Assembly (NCBI GenBank): GCA_017163975.1
Contig: JAFFSR010000282.1
Coordinates: forward strand, 1 to 64,000
Source: Anastatus disparis
Taxonomy: Eukaryota; Arthropoda; Insecta; Hymenoptera; Eupelmidae
DNA: 64,000 nt
Reading direction: 5' to 3'
Below are positions 25,391-35,904 of this stretch, in pieces (within the stretch, counting starts at the first letter, position 1; every line of letters starts with the position of its first letter). The notes under the pieces were generated by a model, which made no database searches, was not told the origin of the DNA, and was given only the letters and a program-made list of their open reading frames with translations. A program made the position numbers and the translations under genes.

Positions 25391-25417
25391 TCCGGTATTG
25401 GTAGGGGGAGGTTCGGT

Positions 25418-26450
25418 TTAATGCGCAGGTTTAAGATCTTTTATGTGCACATGACGGGTGATCGAGCCGTCTTGTGCTTTCAGATCGAAAATTACGGGTG
25501 AAATGATTTTTTTCACGGTGTACGGTCCGATGTATTTCTCGGAAAGCTTAGCAGCTTTATCGGCGGCTTTATTAGAGAGCGTATGATGCCTTTTAAATAC
25601 GGATTCGTTCAATTTGGGAGACCAGCTCCTCCTACGCAAGTTGTAGTAGTGACTTTGTTTACTAAAACTGTGCGCGAGATTATTTTTCGCGAGTATTAAT
25701 GCGTCTTTTAATTTTGCTAACTCTGAGAGTCTATTGCATTTCTCGCGATTCTGATTTAAAGCCCCGGGGGCGACAAATTCTCTACCCGTATTAAGATAAG
25801 CGGGGGTGAATCCCGTGGATTCGCTGCGAGCGGTGTTGTAAGCGAAAGCTATCTCGGGTATTTTGCTGTCCCAGGTGTTGTGTTTTTTACCGACGTATTG
25901 GCGTATCATGGTTTTAATTACTCGGTTTGCTCTTTCTACGGGGTTGCATTGCGGGGTGTAACTTGGCGTGAATCTTGCCTTAATCCCGTATTGTTTTAAG
26001 AAAGCGGCCATTTCGTAACCTTTAAATTATACGCCGTTATCACTTACGACGGTAGTAGGGCAACCGTGGCGGAGAACAATTTGTTCTTTTAACGCTTTGA
26101 TGACGGCTTTTGCAGTGGCTCTACGTAGAGGACGAAGTTCGACCCATTTAGAAAAACGATCTTGCATTACGAGCAACTGCGCGTTTTGGTCTTTTGTCCT
26201 GGGTAGTGGGCCGACGAGGTCAATGGACACCATCTCCCAAGGCGCGTTTACCGGCGTTGCGTGCATGAAGCCCGGCGGTTTGTTCTGAAGCACTTTGTGC
26301 TTTTGACAATTTGTGCACTTTTTACGTAATTTGCGCCGTCTTTGAGCATCTTTGGCCAAAAATAGCGCTGGGAGAGTCGAGCGAGTGTTTTAAAAACGCC
26401 TAAATGACCGGCGGTGACGTCATCATGAACCTCCTTGAGCACTTGATCTC
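25418..26450 (-). pseudogene. Integrase of the gypsy element (H2C2, DDE core, GPY/F domain)
   Basis: The zinc-binding part shows VLKEVHDDVTAGHLGVFKTL with two His and then CTNCQKHK with two Cys; a frame shift near 26.33 kb separates them. The catalytic core has SIDLVGPL (first Asp), VVSDNGV (second Asp) and NPVERANRVIK (Glu). A TAA at 26029-26027 interrupts the core just after SDNGV. The C-terminal GPY/F module reads KYIGPYTVKKI, ending at 25418. All DDE residues are present, so the copy is damaged only by the stop and shift. Integrase inserts the cDNA into the genome. Confidence 0.9.
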
Positions 26451-26619
26451 TTTCGTATGAAGGTACGCATAATTTCCACGAGGAGCCGGTATCTAGATAA
26501 TTGAGTGTTAAATCGTGAGCGCGATGATGAAAGAGACGACCATCTTTGATGCAGATATCCGAGAAATTCTGGGGGTTTTCGGTTATTTGGTCGAAAAGAT
26601 CATTGTACCAAGGACAGTG

Positions 26620-27281
26620 TTAGGTGGAAGCTATGGCGCAGGTGTTAGTTGGTTGCCTGGACAAGATATCAGCGACGGTGTTGTCTACGCCGCGTCTATA
26701 ACGTATTTCGTAGTCCCATTGGCTTAACTCTAGCGCCCAGCGGGCTAAACGACCGGAAGGATTATCGATCTTATCTAACCACTTCAATGAGAGGTGGTCG
26801 GTAATAACCACAAAGCGGTAACCCTCCAGGTAGTCGCGCATCTTCCATATTCCCCATTTGACGGCGAGACATTCAAGTTCCGTTACGGAATAATTGCGTT
26901 CCGCTTTGTTCAAAGACCGGCTAGCGTAAGCGATTACAATTCTTTTCCGTCTATTTCCTGCGTGAGTACGGCTCCAAGTCCTTCTAGGCTCGCGTCTGTT
27001 TGAAGCGAGAAGGTCTTGGTCCAATCAGGACACGTCAGGACAGGCGCGGAAGTTAGTTGACGTTTTATTTCGTCGAACGCTTTTTGTTGAGCTTCTTTCC
27101 AGGCCCATTTCGTTTGCTTGCGTAATAATAAATTTAACGGAGCTGCGACCCGAGAAGCGTCTTTAACAAAACGACGGTACCACGAGAGAAGACCGAGAAA
27201 CCGGCGCAACTCTTTGACGTTCGTGGGTGGTGGTAAATCAGCTAAAGGCGTGATTTTATCGGTGTCTGTATGCAGGCCTTG
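26620..27281 (-). pseudogene. Reverse transcriptase thumb and RNase H of the gypsy element
   Basis: The frame starts at the junction with the LTR (27281), reading EQGLHTDTDKI, then LRRFLGLLSWYRRFV (RT connection) and FSLQTDASLEGLGAVL, the RNase H start with catalytic Asp. A frame shift near 26.94 kb leads into IAYASRSLNKAERNYSVTE (catalytic Glu) and VITDHLSLKWL (catalytic Asp), then the RNase H end RRGVDNTVADILSRQP. A TAA at 26622-26620 closes it before the linker to integrase. The YxDD-containing RT palm is deleted. Confidence 0.9.
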
Positions 27282-27282
27282 C

Positions 27283-28090
27283 TCGTCAGAGGAAGCAGGA
27301 TGGGTACTGCGGACTGGTGATTAAGTTCAAACACGACACTTTGGGTTTAAACTTAAATTATCTTTTCTTTTATATTTATTAAAAAAAATAACAACAAAAA
27401 AATAATTACAACGCCGATTTCGATAATACTTGATAACAAAAACAAAAAAAATAAATAAAGATTATAATTGAGCGAAATAATGTTTCGCACGTTGCGAAGG
27501 AACAGAATTTATTTTTAGTTCTCTCCTTGACCGCTAGGTGGCGCTATCTCGTATTTATCGGCTGTAACAAATAAGAACAGAAAAGAAATACAATGGTTAA
27601 TTATTTAATAATAAAGACTCGGCGGGTAAATTCGCGACCTACTTTACCGGCGGAGCTTTTACTTTACTTTAACGGAGCCAGGTAAGGTAATACAGGAGAA
27701 CTAGGATGGTAACCCTCTAAACCATAACTGGAGAAGAGGGGGGAGGCTCTTGGTCGAAGACCAACGGAGGACTCTACCCCGACCAGCGATGGTGGAGGTA
27801 GTAACTAGGAGTCAGTGTCGGGCAATCCCACCCTTACACTGACGGATAGAAAGGATACTATGCCGGGCAATCCCACCCTTACATAGCTTAAGACAGGAGT
27901 ATAGGAAAGGATAACTCCCACTGTGCCGAGCAATCCCACTCTTACACAGAGGAAGGGGAGAGAGTCTGTAGCTGGCTCAGCGGCTCGCTTATATATGCTA
28001 TGGAGCTCGCTATTCCCGTTGCGGGAGTAGCGCCTCGTAGCGGCTGAGCGCAGGTACTGCGTCTAGCGCGATTTTTGAATCGTCGCAACA
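27283..28090 (-). repeat. Partial 5' LTR of the gypsy element
   Basis: 802 bp shared with 23752-24554 of the 3' LTR, ending at GAATCGTC; the outer end is probably GCAACA at 28090. The inner part equivalent to 23451-23751 is absent because of the internal deletion. Differences from the other LTR include a replaced patch at about 27650-27672 and single changes near 27815 and 27850, so the insertion is fairly young. Confidence 0.9.
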
Positions 28091-29510
28091 CACATACACA
28101 TATACACATACACATACACACATACACTCACAGATATACACATGCACACATACTTATACACACAAACTCATACACTCACAGATATACACATGCACACATA
28201 CTTATACACACAAACCCATATACTTATGCACATACACACATACGCATACACATATATACATAAACATACACATACACACATATACAAATACACATACACA
28301 AACACACATACACATACACATTTACACATACGCATATACACTTATACACATACACATATACACATACATATACACACATACACATGAACTTCCACACATA
28401 CACATACACACATACACATACACACATGAACATATACACATACACAAATACACATCCACATATACACATACACATATACAATTACACACATACACATACA
28501 CATATACACATACACATTCATATATACAAATACACATACACACATACACATATACAGATTCGGATAGACACATTTTTATATATACATTCACTCACACACA
28601 TACGCACATACACATACACATTTACACATTCGCATACACACATACACATCTATACATACACACACATACACACATACACATACATATGCACACGGATACA
28701 TACACACATACTCATACACACATACACATATACACATACACGCATACACATACACAAATTTACATATGAATGTACACATACACATATATACAAACACATA
28801 TACACATACGCACATACACTTACAGATATACACATGCACACATACTTATACATACATACTCATATACTTATGCACATACACACATACACATACACATATA
28901 TACATACACATGTACACATACACATGTACACATACACATGTCTACACACACATGTACACATATATACATACTAATATACACATACACCCATAAACATACA
29001 CATATACATATAAAGATACACATATACACATATACAAATACACATATACATACACATTTACACATTTGCATACACACATACACATCTATACATACACACA
29101 CACATACACATACATATACACACGTATGCATACACACATACTCATACACACATACACATATGCACATACACGCATACACATACACAAATTCACATACGAA
29201 TGTACACATACATATATATATACAAACACATATACACATACACACATACACATACATATATACAATTACACACACACAAATACACATACACATGTTTACA
29301 TATACACATTCACACATACACATACACATATACACATACACATACACACATACACTTACAGATATACACATGCACACATACTTATACACACATACTCATA
29401 TACTTATGCACATACACACCTACACATACACATACATACATACACATGTGCACATACACATGTACACATACACATGTCTACACACACATGTACACATACG
29501 TATGTAAATA
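28091..29510. repeat. CACATA-type minisatellite array, right-hand block
   Basis: The array resumes after the gypsy insertion with CACATACACACATA variants. CTTACAGATATACACATGCA followed by CACATACTTATACA recurs near 28130, 28185, 28820 and 29355, showing higher-order duplication. It ends at GTACACATACGTATGTAAAT near 29510, the right border of the minisatellite domain. Confidence 0.9.
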
Positions 29511-31539
29511 AACCAGCGTTGTTACTTAAAAAGTTTTGACACGGCACCCCCCACTTTTTTCCATTAGCTATAGTAGAGTGCCAAAGTGATCTAGGGAATT
29601 TTAGTAACTTTTATATTTTTCGCCTTCTGCTGTAGTAGCGGGAGTTTTGTAAGCAACTTATGCTAATTTAGGTTAGGTAATATTGTTATGTAAATAAGTT
29701 TACTCACTGTTTATTTCTTTGGAGTAAATATTAATTAAAAAATATAAGTAATACTTAATTTTAGTGTAGTCAAATCGAGAATATTCATATTGAAACTATA
29801 ATAATTAATAATATGTGCATAAATAAAAAGGACTTTGTAAACAAAAATTTTGTATTTTATTTTCTTTAAAAATTGATTTGTTGAATCAAGAAAAAAAGAA
29901 TTGGTTTGTTTTTATAATGTATTAATACAATGTTCAAATTAAAGTCATTACATTTTATTCGATAAGAGTAAAAAGAAGAATTTTAAACGAGTTTTGAAAT
30001 ATATATATTAAAAATTGTTGAAAAATTAAATAAATTTCAGAATTTTTTCTAATTAATTATTTATTTTTAAAGAATAATTTAAACCTGAATATGATTTTCT
30101 AATAGTAATTAAATTTTTAGTTTGTTATTATTTTTAGAAACAAACTTTAATTTTGATAAGATTTACAAAAAATATTTTTATAAAACATTAAAAAAAAAAT
30201 TTAATGTTTAGTTCCATTTCCATCTGATATTTCATAATTAGTATCCCATAATTAGTATTTGATTTATTTTGCTGAAATATGAATTCTATCTTTTGTTTAA
30301 AACTTTATTTTCCAAAGTTCAAGAAAAATCTGTGGCTCATTAAGTGTCGACTTTGCTTGTAAGATTCAATTAGATTGCATTCTACTTTTATTTCCAATAG
30401 CATACAATTCATAAGTATTAGGCATTTGTTTCAATGCGACCCTTAGTATTCTTTTCACACGACAACCATTTACTAATAAATTAACATAATAAATTATATT
30501 TTTATATTCAAATTTTTTTGGCGTTTTATTTCTCTGAGCATTTTTGTTTCCAATCAGAGTTGATATTTGAAATATTGAAATAGAAATCAATAATCTGATG
30601 ATCAATAATTTCAAAATAGATAAAATAATATTATGAAAAATATATGCTAACTTTATTTTATTTATGTCTGATACATGTATTAACTTTTCACATCTTGGTC
30701 TTAGTGATTTTTATGGAATTATCTTGTAGGGAAAAAATTAATATATTTACTTTGAATATATTATTTTTTTATTATTTCATAATTAGTATTTGATTTCAGT
30801 AAAAAATATACTAAATTAAACATGCCTAAAAAGTTCCATTTTTTTATTTTTTTTAAATAATACAACATTTGGAAGTTTTAATATAGGCTTCAAAGTCTTT
30901 TTGTAACCAAGCTAAATAAATTTATTACACTATTACAAAACTTTAAATTTTTAATACAATTTTTGTATTTTAAGTGATTCAATATCATTAAATTTAATCA
31001 TATTTAAAATTTTATTAAAAGATATAAGGTATAAAAAGAAAAAAATAATAGCATCGTTTAGAAGTTTTATAAATCTTTATTATTTAAATCATTTTTTAAA
31101 TGATATTGTTACTTTACAATTTAACATTTCAACGACCCTACTTTCGGTTTTTTAATTATTACAATATCTTAAATATAGTAAATGACTTTACCAATATCCA
31201 TTTTGTTTAGGTTCACAAAATAATGCAAATTATTTTTTAAAAGTAATTTTTTAATTTAAGATTTGATATTTCGAATGTACTGGCAAACGTCAGAAGTAAT
31301 ATTTGAAATCCAACTTATTTAAATTTCATAGAAAGAATCTTAAATTTTTATTATAGAGGTGACCAAAATTTTGGAGCACAATCACAATTTTTTTTTGTAC
31401 AGTTTTTAAACATTACAATAAAATATTATTAATGATTCATAATGAAATATATACCATCAAGGTACTTAAAATTTGAATAATAATTATATTATCAATAAGT
31501 CTTCTTTGAGTCATCATTTACAAAGTTTAACTTGGAAAT
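29511..31539. other. AT-rich non-coding stretch
   Basis: No gene is supported. One open segment at 30366-30614 (minus) looks signal-peptide-like but has no ATG. TTAGGTTAGG occurs near 29663. Nothing else stands out. Confidence 0.5.
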
Positions 31540-32327
31540 CTTGTTTACATTGGTTTTTGCGTATCAACAAGGAAGTAAATAGTTTCTGCTAAACCTTCAA
31601 AAAGTTAAAATGGTCTATAAGCAGGATATTTGTGATGAATATCGTAATTCAAAAATCATTCATCAAATCTGCAAGCTCTATAAAGATACTTTTGATTCTT
31701 GGTTTTTTGGAAGAGATTGAGAAACGAATAAGCATTTTCAGCAACTCCATGGAAAATTCTGTAGCCCTTTTCAAGAAATCCTCTTTACCATATAACTTGG
31801 CCACATTGTAAAGCTATTGGTAAATATTGATCTTTTTTTAAAACCTCATGTGCTAAGGTAAAGAACATAGTCATTAAAAGTGCACCATGGTACCAACGAA
31901 CTAATTCATTTATAGTTCGACTGACTAAAGATAACAAAAGAAAATTTCCAGAAGGATATCTTAACTGTTCTAACTATTGAAGTATGGCTGTACTTCATTA
32001 TTTACTTGATCTTCCATTACGAATTCTCTACCTTGTAATAATAAATAAAGTATTCCAGCCAAACCATGGGCACCACCAAGATATTCTGAGTCATTCCATA
32101 TATACATCAAAGGTGATTTAATACTCCCAGCTTTAGCATTTATCTTCAAGATATTTTTTGTGAAACATATAAGCGACTCTTGGCAAACCAGTGTATAATG
32201 AAAAGTATCTTCTCGACTATATTATCTTCTTCTGAGTTCTTCCATTCTTTGTCATAAAGCTTTTGTACCAGTACTTAAAAGTTCTCTAAACTCATCATTA
32301 ATATCATTAGCTAACAATATTAAAGAG
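31540..32327 (-). pseudogene. LanC-like protein (LANCL family) pseudogene
   Basis: Minus-strand segments in several frames line up with LANCL proteins in order. An N-terminal part NDINDEFRELL then YTGLPRVAYMF (about 32300-32160) leads to SPLMYIWNDSEYLGGAHGLA (about 32130-32050), YPSGNFLLSLV (about 31955), VRWYHGA (about 31905), GFLEKGYRIFHGVAENAYSF (about 31780-31720), KYLYRACRF (about 31690) and LFEGLAETIYFLVD (about 31600-31550). LANCL1 binds zinc through Cys in WCHG and Cys-His in LCHG; here they are WYHG and IFHG, so both Cys ligands are lost. Stops and frame changes are present and roughly the second quarter of the protein is missing. A 3.4-kb palindrome begins right at its N-terminal side (32330). 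Known role of the family: glutathione-binding LanC-like enzymes; this copy is dead. Confidence 0.85.
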
Positions 32328-33105
32328 TACCCCCCGTTAAGATAGGTAAAATGCCCTCCCTCATATATTTTAAAACTAATATTTTTTCTTGTTTTTATAG
32401 TAATTAAGATTAGGTTTTGTTATATTTATAGTTTCCTAACACATACCCTAACCTCAACATAACCTAAAAATCACTTTTTTAATAAAATTTTTTTTTCATC
32501 TGGAAGGATGAATGATATTAATCTCGCGAAAAACATATGACTAGGTCTTAGCACTCTCTTCAACTGTGATTTTTTGCGAGTCCTAGAAAGCAGTTTTTCT
32601 AACCTAAAAATAACATTTAAATCATAAAATCTCCGTAACTTTGCTCTGGGAGGGGCTACAAGTAATTTTCTGGGCTTAAAATTTGTATTTTTAAAAAACA
32701 AATAGAGTTTATAATGACCAAAAATTCGATTCTGGCATGGCGCCATGGCGAAAAACTCGAAAAACCATTTTTTCATAGGTTTTCTGTCGATTATTGGTCT
32801 CTAGCAACTCACAAATCATTTTTAAAGTAAAAAAAATAGCTTCATTGGATTCTACGTAAAAAAATACATTGAAAATGTGCATGATTACTTTAGGAATACT
32901 TGGATGCTGTTACAAAACAATTCAAAAAATAAAATAATTCTAAAATTATTACATAGCTACTTTGCGTCGTTGCTGCATTTTATGTTTTTATGACCTTGGT
33001 CATCTCTTTAGAGTCTCAAAGCTACTATTCAATGTATTCATAGGCAAATGACGTCCACTGTACGCGAAAAACAGAGACAAATACTAGACAGATAACTATA
33101 ACTCC

Positions 33106-33173
<68 letters not shown>

Positions 33174-33536
33174 GAATAACTTGCTATCCCTCGTATATAC
33201 ATAAGGAATAGTGAGTTGTTCTTAGGAAACGCAAATTATTTTTCTTATACATAGATAAAAAACCAATGTTTATCTATTCCTGTAACTATTCTTTTTAGTG
33301 TTCTTTTTTAGCTTGTAAGAGACCTAACATGTTTTCTGTCCTCCATAAATCACGAACTCGGTAGATTTGAACAATTAAATGATTCTAATTAGGTTCCAAA
33401 TTCAAAAATTAAAAGATTATCATCCCTTTAGAATCATAAAGCTACTATTTACAGCCAAATTACGCCTATTGCACGCTAAAATAAGATTTTTAAACATAAC
33501 TGAAGTAATGGTCGTATCATCTGTCTTTTTGTATTA

Positions 33537-33810
33537 CAGTAGACTCTGGATACAAGAGAATCAACGGGCCTTCAGGAGAGGAATTTACTTGAAAATTCTT
33601 TCATACAAAAATTCCCCAACACGCTTGAGTCAAGAGTGATACCCACACCTACTGTTTTGTTGTGTGAGTTGTATCCAACATGCGTGTATATTCTGTCTCT
33701 CTCACTTTCATAGTGGTGGGATAACGCAAAAACTTAGGCTCACGCCCATATTTAGAAGAAAAGAGCTCGAAATCTCATATATCGCAATCTCTTGTATCGA
33801 GAGATCACTG
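33537..33810. mobile_element. Nested small inverted-repeat element in the left arm
   Basis: CAGTAGACTCTGGATACAAG at the left and, reverse complemented, CAGTGATCTCTCGATACAAG at the right form about 26-bp terminal repeats. The left flank is TA. The CAGTxxxxTCTxGATA ends resemble pogo/Tigger-type termini of the Tc1/mariner superfamily. The mirrored copy at 34236-34508 shows it was inside the arm before the palindrome formed. Confidence 0.65.
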
Positions 33811-34049
33811 AATCATTAGAGAGACAAAGACGGAATAAGGTTTTAGTAACAATCGTGTTGGGTCTATAAATTCGAGCCTGAAAGTACACTTCTATGTAAG
33901 CATTTATATTCTTTGTTAGAACTGCCACAATTATGATTTGTCTTCAGGCCATTATACACAAAAAATAGAGTAGCAACCGATATAAGAAATACATTGCTTC
34001 TACATATATGAGAATCAAGCGCGTTGTTTCTAGCAACAGCTCACTATTC

Positions 34050-34053
<4 letters not shown>

Positions 34054-34113
<60 letters not shown>

Positions 34114-34128
34114 GCAATAGCTCACTAT

Positions 34129-34195
<67 letters not shown>
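34054..34195. repeat. Two (AT)n tracts at the palindrome centre
   Basis: Two runs of about 55-60 bp of alternating AT separated by GAAGCAATAGCTCACTATTT. They occupy the loop of the 3.4-kb palindrome. Confidence 0.9.
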
Positions 34196-34198
<3 letters not shown>

Positions 34199-34235
34199 AC
34201 TAAAACGTTATTCCGTCTTTGTCTCTCTAATGATT

Positions 34236-34508
34236 CAGTGATCTCTCGATACAAGAGATTGCGATATAAGAGATTTCGAGCTCTTTCTCCTAAATATGGG
34301 CGTGAGCCTAAGTATTTGCGTTATCCCACCACTATGAAAGTGAGAGAGACAGAATATACACGCATGTTGGATACAACTCACACAACAAAACAGTAGGTGT
34401 GGGTATGACTTTTGACTCGAGCGTGTTGGGGACTCTTTGTATGAGAGAATTTTCCAGAAAATTCCTCTCCTGAAGGCCCGTTGATTTTCTTGTATCCAGA
34501 GTCTACTG
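34236..34508. mobile_element. Nested small inverted-repeat element in the right arm
   Basis: Mirror copy of the 33537-33810 element, with the same termini (CAGTGATCTCTCGATACAAG and, at the right, CTACTG followed by TA). The open frames reading across it belong to the element and are not a host gene. Confidence 0.65.
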
Positions 34509-34860
34509 TAATACAAAAAGACAGATGATACGACCGTTACTTCAGTTATGTTTAAAAATCTTATTTTGGCGTGCAATAGGCGTAATTTAGCTGTAAATAC
34601 ATCGAATAGTAGCTTTATGACTCTAAAGAGATAATGATCTTTTAATTTTTGAATTTGGAACTTAATTGGAATCATTTAATTGTTCAAATCTATCGAGTTC
34701 GTGATTTATGGAGGACAGAAAACATGTTAGGTCTCTTACAAGCTAAAAAAGAACACTAAAAAGAATAGTTACAGGAATAGATAAACATTGGTTTTTTATC
34801 TATGTATAAGAAAAACAACTCACTATTCCTTATGTATATACGAGGGATAGCAAGTTATTC

Positions 34861-34930
<70 letters not shown>

Positions 34931-35904
34931 GGAGTTATAGTTATCTGTCTAGTATTTGTCTCTGTTTTTCGCGTACAGTGGACGTCATTTGCCTATGAAT
35001 ACATTGAATAGTAGCTTTGGGACTCTAAAGAGATGACCAAGGTCATAAAAACATAAAATGCAGCAACGATGCAAAGTAGATATGTAATAATTTCAGAATT
35101 ATTTTATTTTTTGAATTGTTTTGTAACAGCATCCAAGTATTCCTAAAGTAATCATGCACATTTTCAATGTATTTTTTTACGTAGAATCCAATGAAGCTAT
35201 GTTTTTTTCTCTAAAAATGATTTGTGAGTTGCTAGAGATCAATAACCGACAGAAAACCTATGAAAAAATGGTTTTTCGAGTTTTTCGCCATGGCGCCATG
35301 CCAGAATCGAATTTTTGGTCATTAAAAACTTTATTTGTTTTTTAAAAATACAAATTTTAAGCCCAGAAAATTACTTGTAGCCCCTCCCAGAGCAAAGTTA
35401 CGGAGATTTTATGATTTAAATGTTATTTTTAGGTTAGAAAAACTGCTTTCTAGGACTCGCAATAAATCACAGTTGAAGAGAGTGCTAAGACCTAGTCATA
35501 TGTTTTTCGCGGGATTAATATCATTCATCCTTCCAGATGAAAAAAAAATTTTATTAAAAAAGTGATTTTTAGGTTATGTTGAGGTTAGGGTATGTGTTAG
35601 GAAACTATAAATATAACAAAACCTAATCTTAATTACTATAAAAACAAGAAAAAATATTAGTTTTAAAATATATGAGGGAGGGCATTTTACCTATCTTAAC
35701 GGGGGGTACTCTTTGTTTCAATATGATAAAATTTTTATCAAAAAAAACAATAAACAATGAAACTTTTTTCTTGTTAATAGATTTGACAAACTCACAGCCC
35801 TATAAATTATATGATTTGTCAATAAATTTTTTATTTTAAGAGACTATCTCTCTTAAATAACGAACTTCACAGAAGTTAAGCCATAAAAAATTTGTTCTGA
35901 TTAT

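Larger units (their letters stand above)
23451..28090 (-). mobile_element. Ty3/gypsy LTR retrotransposon with internal deletion, inserted in the minisatellite
   Basis: On the minus strand: partial 5' LTR (28090-27283), then RT C-terminal part, RNase H, integrase, a third ORF, polypurine tract and a complete 3' LTR (24559-23451). Both sides are CACATA minisatellite, so the array was the insertion target. gag, protease and most of RT are missing, as is the inner 300 bp of the 5' LTR: the LTR is joined directly to RT codons at 27283. pol has two stops and two frame shifts. The copy cannot be autonomous. The target duplication cannot be resolved in this repetitive target. Confidence 0.93.
32330..35706. 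mobile_element. 3.4-kb near-perfect palindromic element with TA flanks
   Basis: Left end CCCCCCGTTAAGATAGGTAA and right end are reverse complements, flanked by TA at 32328-32329 and 35707-35708. The arms (32330 to about 33852 and about 34196 to 35706, each about 1.5 kb) match almost base for base, including mirrored ORF remnants, a mirrored (AT)n tract (33113-33168 and 34865-34921) and a mirrored nested small element. The central 340 bp is unique plus two (AT)n runs. Left-arm minus ORF 32776-32471 and right-arm plus ORF 35335-35565 encode the same protein, as expected. No transposase motif was recognised. It interrupts the LANCL relic. Confidence 0.9.

Noticed and set aside
30366..30614. 82-codon minus-strand frame with a signal-peptide-like start
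   Set aside because: The first codon is TTG, no ATG lies upstream in frame, and the surroundings are featureless AT-rich DNA.
34235..34675. 146-codon minus-strand frame, and its mirror at 33379-33639
   Set aside because: Both are the same sequence in the two arms of the palindrome, reading across a nested MITE; no protein motif was recognised.
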